Shown: one piece after another, positions 25,587 through 35,604 of the stretch
Layout: each line of letters opens with the position of its first letter
How positions within the stretch are numbered: position 1 is the stretch's first letter
Source: an uncultured Parvularculaceae bacterium
GTDB lineage: Bacteria > Pseudomonadota > Alphaproteobacteria > Caulobacterales > Parvularculaceae
Direction: 5' to 3'
Length of the DNA stretch: 64,000 bases
Assembly: GCA_947259375.1 (NCBI GenBank)
Contig: CAMYLZ010000003.1
Location: 22,851 to 86,850 of the forward strand
Translations under genes and position numbers: made by a program
Notes under the pieces: generated by a model
What the model was told of the DNA's origin: nothing
The model's input: the letters and a program-made list of their open reading frames with translations, nothing else
Databases searched by the model: none

Positions 25587-26792
25587 ATGCCGGATTTGTT
25601 GAAGCAATTACAAAAGATGTTGAATGCCGGCGCGCGCCGCCCGGTCGCTCCAGTGCCGCAGATCGATCCGGCGCAACTCTTGCCGCGCCCGCCGCGCAAG
25701 ATCGACCTGCGCGCCGCCCGCAAGCTGATGGCCGGCAAGAGCGTTCTCGTCACCGGCGCCGGCGGCACTATCGGTTCCGAGCTGTGCCGGCAGATCATCA
25801 ATTTTGAGCCGGCCCATCTGGCGCTGGTCGATAACGCGGAATTCGCGCTTTACCAGATCGACCTGGAGCTAAAAGAAAAAGGCCATGGCGAACGGATATC
25901 CGCAGATCTCACGGATGTTTGCCGGGCCGAGCATCTCGCCCGCGTGTTCGAACGCACCGAGCCGGATATCGTCCTGCATGCGGCGGCGTTCAAACATGTG
26001 CCGATCGTTGAAGAAAACCGCTGCGCGGGCGCGCTGACCAATGTGCTCGGCGCCAAGAATGTTTTCGACACCGCGATCGACCATGGCGCAGAGTCGGTAG
26101 TTTTCATTTCTACCGACAAGGCGGTGAACCCGACCAGCTTTATGGGCGCTACCAAGCGCATCGCCGAACTTTATGCGCAGGCGCTCGATGTCGCGCAAAA
26201 CGACACGCGCTTCGTCACTGTGCGGTTCGGCAATGTTCTGGGATCGACCGGTTCCGTCGCGCCGCTGTTCAAGCGCCAGATAGAACGGGGCGGGCCGGTG
26301 ACCGTCACCCATCCTGAAATCATCCGTTACTTCATGACGACGCCGGAAGCGGTGCAGCTCGTGCTGCTGGCCGCGAGCCTTGATATCGACGACGTGCCGG
26401 TTGTCACTCATGACGGACGGGTGTTCGTCCTCGATATGGGCGAGCCGGTGAAAATCGTCGACTTCGCCAAGCGTATGATCGCCGCCTATGGCCTGGCGCC
26501 GGGCAAGGATATTGAAATCAAGTTCACCGGCTTGCGGCCGGGCGAAAAACTCTTTGAAGAGATCTTTCTCGATACCGATGCGCTGGTCAAAACCGGCGCC
26601 GAGGGTGTGCTGCTCGCTTCGCCGGCGATGATCGACCTGCCGCTTTTGACCCCGCGCTTGTCGGATGTGATCGAGGCGGCGCTTGGCGGCGAGCAAGCGG
26701 TGCTCGATGAAGCGGTGCATCATTTGGTGCCGGAATTTACGCCGAACGGGCAGGCGCAGTCCCATGCGCGCGGCTCCGAATCGACAAAATAA
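25587..26792 (+). CDS. Soluble CapD/FlaA1-type nucleotide-sugar 4,6-dehydratase
   Basis: A 401-residue extended short-chain dehydrogenase. NAD binding is SVLVTGAGGTIGSELCRQI near residue 52. The catalytic region VVFISTDKAVNPTSFMGATK contains the STDK motif that replaces the usual SYK in this UDP-GlcNAc 4,6-dehydratase family. The C-terminal GLRPGEKLFEE is also typical. Family members of about 600 residues carry four N-terminal membrane helices; these are absent here and replaced by a short Pro/Arg-rich lead. It would supply a modified sugar for surface polysaccharide or glycosylation, but no glycosyltransferase cluster is visible. It lies between the heparinase-like gene and purH. Confidence 0.88.
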   Translation: MPDLLKQLQKMLNAGARRPVAPVPQIDPAQLLPRPPRKIDLRAARKLMAGKSVLVTGAGGTIGSELCRQIINFEPAHLALVDNAEFALYQIDLELKEKGHGERISADLTDVCRAEHLARVFERTEPDIVLHAAAFKHVPIVEENRCAGALTNVLGAKNVFDTAIDHGAESVVFISTDKAVNPTSFMGATKRIAELYAQALDVAQNDTRFVTVRFGNVLGSTGSVAPLFKRQIERGGPVTVTHPEIIRYFMTTPEAVQLVLLAASLDIDDVPVVTHDGRVFVLDMGEPVKIVDFAKRMIAAYGLAPGKDIEIKFTGLRPGEKLFEEIFLDTDALVKTGAEGVLLASPAMIDLPLLTPRLSDVIEAALGGEQAVLDEAVHHLVPEFTPNGQAQSHARGSESTK

Positions 26793-26864
26793 ACACGCGC
26801 GGCCGGGGGCTTGTCGGCGCCGGGCTTGGGCGCTAAGCCGGCGCCGTTCAAAAAGGGTTGATCC

Positions 26865-28448
26865 ATGACTGACGAAACGCGCGTCAAGCGCGCGCTCATT
26901 TCCGTTTCAGACAAATCCGGCATCGTCGATTTCGCAAAGCGCCTTGCGGCGGCAGGCGTCGAGCTCATCTCCACCGGCGGCACGGCGCGCGCGCTGCGCG
27001 AGGCGGGGCTGACGGTCAAAGACGTCGCTGAGGTGACTGAATTTCCGGAAATGATGGATGGCCGGATCAAGACCCTGCATCCGCGCATCCATGGCGGCCT
27101 CCTGGCGTTGCGCGATGATGCGGGCCATCGCCAGTCGATGAGCGAACACGGCATTGACGGCATCGAGCTGCTTGTCGTCAATCTCTACCCGTTTGAAGAG
27201 ACGGTGGCGAAAGGCGCGGACTTCGCCGAGTGTATCGAGAATATTGACATAGGCGGGCCGGCGATGATCCGGGCGGCGGCGAAGAACCATGCGTTTGTCG
27301 GCGTCGTGACCGATCCCGACGACTATGAGACGGTGTTGAGCGAGATCGAAGCCGGCGGCGCGCTTGACGCTGAGACGCGCCGCCGCCTCGCCGCCAAGGC
27401 TTATGCCAAGACGGCGTGCTATGATGCGGCGATTTCCGCATGGTTCGCGGGCCAGAGCGGCGAGGCGTTTCCAAAAGACTATGCCGCAGCGGGGCGGCTT
27501 TCCGCGGTTTTGCGTTATGGCGAGAACCCGCATCAGGAAGCCGCGTTCTACAAGACGGGCGAGGCGCGCCACGGCGTTGCGACGGCCCGGCAACTGCAAG
27601 GCAAGGCGCTCTCCTACAACAACCTTAATGATACCGACGCAGCTTATGAGCTGATCGCCGAGCTAGGCCCGGCAAAGCCCGCCGTGGCGATTATCAAGCA
27701 CGCCAATCCTTGCGGCGCGGCGATGGGCGAGAGCCTCGCTGAGGCTTATGACGCGGCGCTGCGTTGCGATCCGGTATCGGCCTTTGGCGGCATCGTCGCT
27801 TTGAATCAGAAACTGACCGGCGCGCTGGCCGAGAAAATCGTCAAGGTCTTTACCGAGGTCGTCATCGCGCCGGAAGTTGACGAGGATGCGGCGGAAATAT
27901 TCGCGAGAAAAAAGAACCTGCGCCTGCTGGTTGCGGGCGGCATGCCTGCGGCGGATGCGTCGGGCAAGGTCATCAAGCCTATCGCCGGCGGCTTTTTGTT
28001 ACAATCGCGTGATGCGCGCACGATCAGCGCCGGCGATCTGACGGTAGTGACGAAACGCCAGCCAAATGCGCGCGAATTCGCCGACATGCTATTCGCTTTC
28101 AAAGTCGCGAAACATGTCAAATCGAACGCGATCGTCTATGCCAAGGACGGCGCGACGGTCGGCGTCGGCGCCGGACAGATGAGCCGGCTCGATTCAAGCC
28201 GCATCGCCGCGCGCAAAGCGATTGATGCGGCCGAGGCTTGCGGCGCCGCCGCGCCGCTGACCGAGGGCTCGGTCGTCGCCTCTGACGCCTTCTTTCCGTT
28301 TGCAGACGGTTTGCTGGCGGCGGCGGAAGCCGGCGCCACGGCGGTGATCCAGCCGGGCGGTTCGATTCGCGATGAGGACGTAATCGCCGCCGCCGACGAG
28401 GCGGGGCTCGCTATGGCGTTTACCGGGGTCCGGCATTTCAGGCATTAG
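26865..28448 (+). CDS. purH: Bifunctional AICAR transformylase / IMP cyclohydrolase
   Basis: A 527-residue enzyme for the last two steps of IMP synthesis. The N-terminal cyclohydrolase (MGS-like) domain shows [34 protein letters not shown] and [17 protein letters not shown]. The C-terminal transformylase domain shows [23 protein letters not shown] (Lys/His catalytic pair) and the terminal [14 protein letters not shown]. Full length by family standards. It uses 10-formyl-THF, linking it to folD in this window. ATG 26865 follows AAAAGGG. Confidence 0.97.
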   Translation: MTDETRVKRALISVSDKSGIVDFAKRLAAAGVELISTGGTARALREAGLTVKDVAEVTEFPEMMDGRIKTLHPRIHGGLLALRDDAGHRQSMSEHGIDGIELLVVNLYPFEETVAKGADFAECIENIDIGGPAMIRAAAKNHAFVGVVTDPDDYETVLSEIEAGGALDAETRRRLAAKAYAKTACYDAAISAWFAGQSGEAFPKDYAAAGRLSAVLRYGENPHQEAAFYKTGEARHGVATARQLQGKALSYNNLNDTDAAYELIAELGPAKPAVAIIKHANPCGAAMGESLAEAYDAALRCDPVSAFGGIVALNQKLTGALAEKIVKVFTEVVIAPEVDEDAAEIFARKKNLRLLVAGGMPAADASGKVIKPIAGGFLLQSRDARTISAGDLTVVTKRQPNAREFADMLFAFKVAKHVKSNAIVYAKDGATVGVGAGQMSRLDSSRIAARKAIDAAEACGAAAPLTEGSVVASDAFFPFADGLLAAAEAGATAVIQPGGSIRDEDVIAAADEAGLAMAFTGVRHFRH

Positions 28449-28474
28449 CGAAGCTGCCGGGAAAGGGCGGTGTG

Positions 28475-28828
28475 ATGAGCGAGGAAAGCGATCTGGCGGC
28501 GACGCTCAAAGCACTCGAAGAACGCTTGCTGGATCAGGATATCCGCCGGCGCGCCGATCAGGTTGCGGCGTTGCTGGCTGACGATTTTGTCGAAATCGGC
28601 GCTTCCGGGCGCCGGTTCGACAAGGCGGCGATCATTCGCGATCTCGCATCGGAGGGCGACTGGCCTGAAAAGCTCGCCATTACCTGTTTCGAAGCGCGCA
28701 GCCTTGGCGATGCGCTGGCGCTTGTTCTTTACCGTATCGACCAGACCAACACGCTGCGATCGTCGATCTGGCGCAAAACCGAAAGCGGCTGGCGCATCGT
28801 GTTTCATCAAGGCACGAAGGCGCCTTAG
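28475..28828 (+). CDS. NTF2-like / DUF4440 family protein
   Basis: A 117-residue small alpha+beta protein: helix LAATLKALEERLLDQDIRRR, then LLADDFVEIGASGRRFDKAA and the closing strands SSIWRKTESGWRIVFHQGTK, the usual order of NTF2-like DUF4440 proteins. Such folds serve as enzymes or ligand binders, and no catalytic residues can be assigned. ATG 28475 (GTG 28472 is also in frame) comes 26 bp after purH, so it probably rides on that transcript. It ends 20 bp before the convergent NAD-GDH stop. Confidence 0.8.
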   Translation: MSEESDLAATLKALEERLLDQDIRRRADQVAALLADDFVEIGASGRRFDKAAIIRDLASEGDWPEKLAITCFEARSLGDALALVLYRIDQTNTLRSSIWRKTESGWRIVFHQGTKAP

Positions 28829-28848
28829 GCCGTCGCTCGCCGCGCCCG

Positions 28849-31800
28849 CTACCCCCGTTCCGTCGCGACCAGCAGCGCATCGAGGCTGCGGGTGAACAGC
28901 GCCGATTTGCCGACGCTGACCGATCCGGCGAGATCCAACTCGCCGGCGGTTTCTTCGAACGCCGCTACTGCGCCGGCGGTGCTTTCGCACCATTTGTCGA
29001 CAGCCTTTTGCACCCATTTCGATGTCGGCGATTTCGGTTCGGTTTTGGCGAAGCCGATAACGCGCAAGGTCAAAGCCCGCTGGCGCGCGGTCAGGTCTTC
29101 GATGGTCTGGCGAATGGCGATCTTGTCGAAATGATCCAAAGGCGGTTCGCGACGGGCTTTTTCACGCACCGCATCGATCTGTAACAGCCGCCCGATGGCG
29201 AAGAAGACGCCGCCGACGCCCGGATTGGACCAGCCGCTTTCCTTCGCCAGATTGACGATGTCGAAAGCGAATTCGAGGGCAGGGATCGCCGCCGCGTCCC
29301 GGGCGATGGCCTCAGGCGCCTGGCGTGCGATCCAGCGCTGGCGGCGCTCCTCAAAGGCCGCAGCTGCGCCGTCAGGCAGAATGTCCGGCAAGGCGGCTTT
29401 GAATTCGCTGACAGCGTCGAGATATTCTCTAATGACGGATTTAAGACCTTTCCTGGCGAGGTTTTCCCGCGCCGCCGCATCGCCGAGTAAGTGGAAGGTT
29501 TGCTCTTGCAACAGCACCGAGGCTTCAAGATAAAGCGCCGTCTGCAACGCCGCCGGTGCGACATTGTCAAGCGCGTCAACGGAAGCGGCGAAGTCGTGCA
29601 AGTTGAAAATGCGGCGCACCGCTTCGTAAGACAGGGCGATTTCCGCAAAGCTCATGCCGCCCATATCCGACGCGCGTTGAACGAAACCAACGCCGCAAGT
29701 ATCGACGATTTCGTTGGAAAGCCGAGTCGCGATGATCTCCTTGCGCAGTTGGTGGGAGGCGATCGCCCGGTTGAACCGGTGCAGCGGTTCGGGGAAATAG
29801 GCGAAGAGCTCGCGCTCGAATAACGGATCGTCCGGCGCATCCGACACGGTGATTTCGTCAAACAGCCACAGCTTCGCATAGGCAAGCAGCACCGCGAGAT
29901 CCGGTCGTGTCGGCCCGAGACCGTGCTGGCGCATTTGCGCTAGTTGTTCGAGATCTGGCAGATATTCGATGGCGCGATCAAGACGGCCTTCGCGTTCCAG
30001 CGTCGTCATGAAACGCGCATAAACGTCAAGCTCGGCCGGGGCGTTGGCTTCCATCTGCGTGATGGCGCGGGTCTGGTCGTAATTGTGGCGCAGAACATGG
30101 CCGGCGACATCGTCCGTCATCGAAGCCAACAGATCGTTGCGTTCTTCGATTTTGAGCTCGCCATGCTCGACCGCGTTCGATAGCAGGATCTTGATATTCA
30201 CTTCGTGGTCGGAGGAATCAACGCCGGCTGAATTGTCGATTGCGTCGGTATTGATGCGTCCGCCATTGCGTGCGAATTCGATGCGCGCAAGCTGGGTGAG
30301 GCCGAGATTGGCGCCTTCGCCAATCACCTTGACGCGGATCGCGTCCGCATTGATGCGCACTGCATCATTGGCGCGGTCGCCGACGCGCCAGTTCTCTTCG
30401 CCGTCGGCCTTGAAATAGGTGCCGATGCCCCCAAGCCAGAATAGCTCCACCGGCGATTTCAGGATGGCGCGGATCAATTCCGACGGCGTCAGTTCCGCTT
30501 CCGCCACATCCAGCACATTTTGGATTTCCGGCGTCAGGGCGATGGATTTGGCGCTGCGCGAGAAGACGCCGCCGCCTTTTGAGATCAGTTTCTTGTCATA
30601 ATCCTGCCAGGACGAGCGCGGCAATTCGAACAGGCGCTTGCGTTCCTTGTAAGACGGCGCCGGGTCCGGGGCCGGATCAATGAAAATGTCGCGATGGTCG
30701 AAAGCCGCGACCAGCCGCGTTTGTTCAGACAAGAGCATGCCGTTGCCGAAAACATCGCCAGACATGTCGCCGACGCCGGCGACGGTGAATGGCTCTGCCT
30801 GGATGTCCTTGCCGATCTCGCGGAAGTGACGTTTGACCGCTTCCCACGCGCCGCGGGCGGTGATGCCCATGGCCTTGTGGTCATAACCGGCCGAGCCGCC
30901 CGATGCGAAGGCGTCGCCGAGCCAGAAGCCATATTCGATCGAGATAGCGTTGGCGGTGTCGGAAAATTGCGCAGTACCCTTATCGGCGGCGACCACCAGA
31001 TAGGGATCGGGGTCGTCCCAGCGCACCAGTCGCGGCGGCGTTTTCACCTCGCCATGAACAATATTGTCGGTGAGATCGAGCAGGCCGCGGATGAATACCT
31101 TGTACGCTTCGCGGCCTTCCTCGTAGATCGCGTTGCGGTCGCCGCCGGCGGGAAGCTGTTTCGGATAAAAACCGCCTTTGGAGCCGGTGGGCACGATCAC
31201 AGCGTTCTTGACGCGCTGCGCTTTGACGAGGCCAAGAACTTCCGTGCGGAAATCTTCGCGCCGGTCCGACCAGCGCAGCCCGCCGCGCGCGACCGGACCA
31301 AAACGCAAATGCACGCCGTCGACGCGCGGACCGGAAACAAAGATTTCCCGATGGGGCTTGGGTTCAGGCAGCTCGGCGATTTGCGCGCTGTCGACCTTGA
31401 ATGATATATAGGATTTCGGCGCACCGTCCTCGGCGCGCTGGTAATAATTGGTGCGGGTGATCGCAGAGAATAGATTGAGAAAGCGGCGAATGATGCGGTC
31501 TTCATCGAGGCTGGCGACATCATTCAGCGCCGTGACCACGGATTCCTTGTTCAAACTCGCATCGGCGACGCGCTGGTCGGCGTCCTTCGGGCCTTCCGGA
31601 TTGAAGCGGGCGTGAAAATAAGCGACCAGCAAGCGCGCGATCGCCGCATTTTTCGACAGGGCTTCTTCGATATAGCTCTGGGAATAGGCGAAACCGCCCT
31701 GCATGTGATGGCGCGCGGCCGCCCGCAACAGCCAGGCTTCGCGCCAGTTGACGCCGGCGGTCAGCACTAGCGCGTTGAAGCCGTCATCTTCGCTGCGCCC

Positions 31801-33747
31801 TTCAAGGACGGCGAGAAGGGTTTCCTCGAACAATTCCTTGACGTCGTCGAGCGCAATTTCTCCGCCGCGCGCATGTTCCGTGTGGAAATCATGCATCCAT
31901 AGCGCTTCGGCCTGCGCATCGCCGTACGGTGCAACGCGGTGGCTTGCTTCCTGCAACACGCCGAGGCCGAGATTTTCAATCGTCGGGATCAGCTTCGATA
32001 ACGCCATCGGCGATTTGCGGATATATATTTTCAGCCGCACGGTGGCTTTGGAATCGCCAGCCTTCCGATAGGCGCGCACGACGATAGGCGCGTCGGCGAG
32101 CCGTTGCAGCGCGGCGATATCTTCAAGCGCCTCGGCCGGCGGCGTCGTTTCGCGATAGCCGGCCCCGAACGCGTTTTCATATTTTTCGAGCAAGGCTTCC
32201 GGCGCGGCGCCGTCATGGGCGGCGCGCATGGCGTCGAGCAAGCCGTCGCTCCAAGTGCGGCAGATCTCGCGGACCTCGCGCGTCAGCTCGGCGATTCCGG
32301 GGCCTTCCGGCGCGCCGGGGTCGATGGCGATGACATAATGCACGCGCACCAGCGCCGCGTCGCCAAAGGACGGCGCGAATGACGTGACGCGGCCTTCAAA
32401 CGTGTCGGCGAGCAACTGGCCGGCGCGCTCGCGAATATCGGAATTAAACCGGTCGCGCGGCACATAGAGCAGGGCGGATATGAAGCGGTCGAAACGGTCG
32501 CGGCGCAAGAACAGCTTCACGCGAGGACGTTTGAACAGCCGCAAAATGCCGAGGCAAATCTCGCAAAGAACATCGACTTCGATCTGGAAAAGCTCGTCGC
32601 GCGGATAGCTTTCAAGAATGTTGATTAGCGCTTTTTCATTATGGCCGCCCGGCGTGAAGGCGGTCGCTTCGAGCACCTTGTCGATTTTGGCGCGGATGAG
32701 CGGAATGTCCGAAATCGGCCGATTATAGGCTTCAGCGGTGAACAGGCCCACAAATAGCTCTTCGCCGATCGGCGCGCCATCCGGCGAGAAATTCTTGACC
32801 GCCACATAATCCATAAAGGCGCGCCGGTGGGTCAATGATTTCGAACTCGACTTGGCGATAATGATCGGTTCTTTCGAGCCAAGAAACGCGGCGACGGCGG
32901 GTGACAGCTGGCCGTCCGGCTGAAAGGTGGATTTAAGGATCGTGCGGCCCGGCAGACGCAAAATGCCAAGATCCTGCTCCGCATCGGGAATAAGGTTCGG
33001 AACGCTGTTATCTTCGACAAAGTTGAAACGCCTGACGCCAAGAAACGCGAAGCGATTGTCCCACAGCCATTTCAGAAACTGCACGGTCTCGCGCTGTTCG
33101 TCCGCCTTGACGTCCGGCAAGCGCGAGCGCTCGAGCTGGGCGATGCAGGTCGCGAGACGCGCGCGCATCGCCTCCCAGTCGGCGACCGCAATCTCGACAT
33201 CGGCGAGCACGGTCTTGATCTCTTGCTCCAGCGCGTCAACTTCGCCTTGCGAGACCGGCGGTTCCATTTCAACATGGATCATCGACTCGCGGAACGATGC
33301 GCCGCCCGTTTCAACGCGTCCGCCCGCGGCGTCGCGCATCAGGGAAACGACGGCGTTAGAGAAAAAGGTTACCGGCCGGCCCGCTTCCGCGAGCGCCGCG
33401 GAAATCGAGGCGACCAGAAACGGCCGGTCATCGGTGACGATATCCAGGACCAGCCGGCTTTCCGTCCATTTCTTGCTCTTTTCGGCATTGAGCGAGATTT
33501 TGCTTTCATTGGCCGGGCGCGTCTCGCCGTGATTCCAGGCTTTTGCGGCGCGGTCGAGAAGCGCCTGCGGCTGGTCCCAAAGCTGGTCTTCGCCGGTGGC
33601 GTAACGCACCAACTGCTCGAGATAGCTCTTGAACGCCGGCGTAAGGCCGGCGCCATCATCCTTGTCGCCGGCCTTTTTCTTTTGCGCCAGCGAGATCACT
33701 TGCTCGAGAATTTGACTGTCTTCGTCGGTTAGAAAGCCGTCCGGCAT
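28849..33747 (-). CDS. NAD-dependent glutamate dehydrogenase, large (about 180 kDa) class
   Basis: 1632 residues, the expected size of the L-GDH180 class. It deaminates glutamate to 2-oxoglutarate with NAD+. The long N-terminal half (residues 1-700) contains ACT-like regulatory segments. The catalytic core shows GPVARGGLRWSDRREDFRTE, VKAQRVKNAVIVPTGSKGGF and the NAD domain VAGVGDMSGDVFGNGML. A helical C-terminal region of about 450 residues follows. ATG 33747 has AGAGGAAG upstream. It is transcribed alone, with converging and diverging-type gaps on either side. The enzyme is a main anaplerotic or glutamate-catabolic route in many alphaproteobacteria. Confidence 0.97.
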   Translation of the reverse strand: MPDGFLTDEDSQILEQVISLAQKKKAGDKDDGAGLTPAFKSYLEQLVRYATGEDQLWDQPQALLDRAAKAWNHGETRPANESKISLNAEKSKKWTESRLVLDIVTDDRPFLVASISAALAEAGRPVTFFSNAVVSLMRDAAGGRVETGGASFRESMIHVEMEPPVSQGEVDALEQEIKTVLADVEIAVADWEAMRARLATCIAQLERSRLPDVKADEQRETVQFLKWLWDNRFAFLGVRRFNFVEDNSVPNLIPDAEQDLGILRLPGRTILKSTFQPDGQLSPAVAAFLGSKEPIIIAKSSSKSLTHRRAFMDYVAVKNFSPDGAPIGEELFVGLFTAEAYNRPISDIPLIRAKIDKVLEATAFTPGGHNEKALINILESYPRDELFQIEVDVLCEICLGILRLFKRPRVKLFLRRDRFDRFISALLYVPRDRFNSDIRERAGQLLADTFEGRVTSFAPSFGDAALVRVHYVIAIDPGAPEGPGIAELTREVREICRTWSDGLLDAMRAAHDGAAPEALLEKYENAFGAGYRETTPPAEALEDIAALQRLADAPIVVRAYRKAGDSKATVRLKIYIRKSPMALSKLIPTIENLGLGVLQEASHRVAPYGDAQAEALWMHDFHTEHARGGEIALDDVKELFEETLLAVLEGRSEDDGFNALVLTAGVNWREAWLLRAAARHHMQGGFAYSQSYIEEALSKNAAIARLLVAYFHARFNPEGPKDADQRVADASLNKESVVTALNDVASLDEDRIIRRFLNLFSAITRTNYYQRAEDGAPKSYISFKVDSAQIAELPEPKPHREIFVSGPRVDGVHLRFGPVARGGLRWSDRREDFRTEVLGLVKAQRVKNAVIVPTGSKGGFYPKQLPAGGDRNAIYEEGREAYKVFIRGLLDLTDNIVHGEVKTPPRLVRWDDPDPYLVVAADKGTAQFSDTANAISIEYGFWLGDAFASGGSAGYDHKAMGITARGAWEAVKRHFREIGKDIQAEPFTVAGVGDMSGDVFGNGMLLSEQTRLVAAFDHRDIFIDPAPDPAPSYKERKRLFELPRSSWQDYDKKLISKGGGVFSRSAKSIALTPEIQNVLDVAEAELTPSELIRAILKSPVELFWLGGIGTYFKADGEENWRVGDRANDAVRINADAIRVKVIGEGANLGLTQLARIEFARNGGRINTDAIDNSAGVDSSDHEVNIKILLSNAVEHGELKIEERNDLLASMTDDVAGHVLRHNYDQTRAITQMEANAPAELDVYARFMTTLEREGRLDRAIEYLPDLEQLAQMRQHGLGPTRPDLAVLLAYAKLWLFDEITVSDAPDDPLFERELFAYFPEPLHRFNRAIASHQLRKEIIATRLSNEIVDTCGVGFVQRASDMGGMSFAEIALSYEAVRRIFNLHDFAASVDALDNVAPAALQTALYLEASVLLQEQTFHLLGDAAARENLARKGLKSVIREYLDAVSEFKAALPDILPDGAAAAFEERRQRWIARQAPEAIARDAAAIPALEFAFDIVNLAKESGWSNPGVGGVFFAIGRLLQIDAVREKARREPPLDHFDKIAIRQTIEDLTARQRALTLRVIGFAKTEPKSPTSKWVQKAVDKWCESTAGAVAAFEETAGELDLAGSVSVGKSALFTRSLDALLVATERG

Positions 33748-33895
33748 TGCGCTTCCTCTAAGATTGTTTTGTCGCCCGTCATAACGTGAAGACTTTGATT
33801 TTGTCTAACGAAATAGGGCTTAAATGAGGGTCAGGCAAATCGCCCCCGGCGACAATCTCGAGGAGTTTTAGGAATAGGGATAAGTCCTTGGACCG

Positions 33896-34645
33896 TCAGG
33901 CTTGCAGCGCCTGCGAGCCATCGGCCAATTGGTCGTTTCCCTGTTCGGTTGAGCGCTCGATCTCCCGCCTCAGAAGCGTGGTGCGCGGATAACGCCGGCT
34001 TGCGCCCTTTTCAAGATACCGATTTGCAATGTGCAACCCGGCAAAGCCGATCAGCGCGGCGCTGGCGGCGCCGGCGGCGATGGCGGGGTCGCCCGCTCGT
34101 AGGCCGGAAAGAACCGCAAAGGCGGCGGCGGGAATGGCGAGCGCCCAGGCGGAGAATAAATGCGCCGCATGGAACAGGGCGGCGGCGAAACCGATCGTCA
34201 GGGTAAGCGCGATGATTTGCATGGTCAGCGGGGGTGCGGCGATGGCCGGCGCGAGCAGGATCGGCGCGCACGCCAGCGTCACCCCGAGTACGGTAAGGCT
34301 CGCTGTATAGGCGGCGCGCCAGCGCAAAGGCCGGTCAGCGAAATTTGCGCCGGAACGGAACTGCGTGCGCAACCGGCGGGCCACCCATAAGGCGCCGAGC
34401 ATCATCAGTCCCCACGCGAAAGCGCGGCCGGAATAGGTCCGCCCGGCGACGATGGCGAGATAAACGGAAAGCCCGGCGACCAGCGCAAGGCCCGGCGCGC
34501 TCCATCGCGAAAGAAGATCGATCAGATGCAGGCGGGCCGCGCGTGAAAGCGGCGCCGGCCGGCGCTTGGCGGGCTGCAGCGGCGCGCGCCGCGCGAGCTC
34601 CTGTAATTCGTGGACGGTTTTGTTTTCCAGCGATGCGCTCGTCAT
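33896..34645 (-). CDS. Hypothetical multi-pass membrane protein
   Basis: About 249 residues counted from ATG 34645; an ORF start at 34738 would cross the palindrome described below. There are six or so hydrophobic segments between residues 50 and 200 (LALVAGLSVYLAIVAG, GLMMLGALWVARRL, LTVLGVTLACAPILLAPAIA, IIALTLTIGFAAALFHAA, AIPAAAFAVLSGL, AAGAASAALIGFAGLHIA). The cytoplasmic N-terminus is basic and the C-terminal tail is charged. No family recognised. A near-perfect palindrome that matches a CtrA box lies 77 bp upstream, so cell-cycle control is possible. Confidence 0.7.
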   Translation of the reverse strand: MTSASLENKTVHELQELARRAPLQPAKRRPAPLSRAARLHLIDLLSRWSAPGLALVAGLSVYLAIVAGRTYSGRAFAWGLMMLGALWVARRLRTQFRSGANFADRPLRWRAAYTASLTVLGVTLACAPILLAPAIAAPPLTMQIIALTLTIGFAAALFHAAHLFSAWALAIPAAAFAVLSGLRAGDPAIAAGAASAALIGFAGLHIANRYLEKGASRRYPRTTLLRREIERSTEQGNDQLADGSQALQA

Positions 34646-34721
34646 ATGGCGCGGGTCCCTTTGCCTGTCGGCGCAAGCGCAAATCTTACGAAGCCTTGCG
34701 CGCGCTGGTCCCCATGGGAAT

Positions 34722-34754
34722 ATGCATTCATTAACCAAGGGTTAACGAATGCAT
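34722..34754. promoter_or_regulatory. 33-bp palindrome containing a perfect CtrA-type box
   Basis: Arms of 15 bp (34722-34736 and 34740-34754) with one mismatch and a 3-bp centre. The central part reads TTAACCAAGGGTTAAC at 34731-34746, an exact match to TTAA-N7-TTAAC, the binding pattern of the alphaproteobacterial master regulator CtrA. It lies upstream of the membrane protein gene at 34645 (minus strand). The flanking ATGCATTC/GAATGCAT symmetry goes beyond what CtrA needs. Confidence 0.6.
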
Positions 34755-34885
34755 TGCGGTGATTTCCGCCGAAGGTCGAGCGTTAATTTGAGAACGCCGG
34801 GACTTGGCTTGCGGATCGAAGAGCGTTGCTGCGGCTGGTTTGCCGGCGTCCGCCCGCAGATTTTATCAAGCGAGGCGATACAGAT

Positions 34886-35536
34886 TTATTCTTCGTCAGG
34901 TTCGGCCAGGGATACGGATATATTAATACCGACGCGGGCGAGATCGCCGCGCAGCACCAGCGCGTCGATATTTGTCGGATCGAGGGTCAGTGCGTTGACG
35001 ACGTCCTCGGCGGCGGTCTCATAGCTTGCAAGCGTGTAGAGCCCGCGGCCGCGCAACACGAAGGTGTCCGCACTGACGAATTCGGCCGCCTGCGCGGTAT
35101 CGACCGCATTAACGACATCGAGCCAGCGCTCTTGCGCGGCGTAAATATGGGCGGCGGTAAGGTAAAGCTCGCCGGAATCCGGGACCAGCGCCAATGCCTT
35201 GTCGAGCGCGCTTTCGGCAAGGGCGGGCTCTTCGGCGAGCAGCCAGGACTGCGCGGCCTGATCGAACAGCCGCGCGCGAACGTAATCGTCGCCGGCGTCG
35301 TCACGTTCGGCAATCTCTTCGAACCGCAGGGCCGCGAGCTTCGGAAAGCCGGCGGCGAGATCCGCGGTGGCGAGGCAATGGCGCGCTTCCGCGCCGCCGC
35401 CTTCGCTTACCCATTGCTGGGCGGCGATGCGGCCAAGCTCAAGATCGGCTTTGACGAGTTCAACGCAATCCGCATAGCGCGGGTTGAGCGTTCCGGAGGC
35501 GGCGGCGAGCGCCGCAATCATGCTGATGAACCACAT
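34886..35536 (-). CDS. Exported TPR-repeat protein
   Basis: A 216-residue protein with a short leader (MWFISMIAALAAASG) and TPR-like helical repeats: LAESALDKALALVPDSGELY, LTAAHIYAAQERWLDVVNAV, and LYTLASYETAAEDVVNALTL followed by DPTNIDALVLRGDLARV. TPRs mediate protein-protein contacts; here they would probably act in the periplasm. It lies 69 bp downstream of divL on the same strand and may be co-transcribed with it. In other alphaproteobacteria I would expect tsaE after divL, but this position holds the TPR protein instead. Confidence 0.75.
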   Translation of the reverse strand: MWFISMIAALAAASGTLNPRYADCVELVKADLELGRIAAQQWVSEGGGAEARHCLATADLAAGFPKLAALRFEEIAERDDAGDDYVRARLFDQAAQSWLLAEEPALAESALDKALALVPDSGELYLTAAHIYAAQERWLDVVNAVDTAQAAEFVSADTFVLRGRGLYTLASYETAAEDVVNALTLDPTNIDALVLRGDLARVGINISVSLAEPDEE

Positions 35537-35604
35537 TGGGCAAATCTAGCGCGCCGCGCGGGATTAAAAAGGGGCGCTGCAAAAGAAAGCGCGGGAGGCG
35601 GTGC

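Noticed and set aside
28812..28830. Palindrome AAGGCGCCTT at the end of the NTF2-like gene as terminator
   Set aside because: No loop, no T-run; it only contains the stop codon region of a convergent pair.
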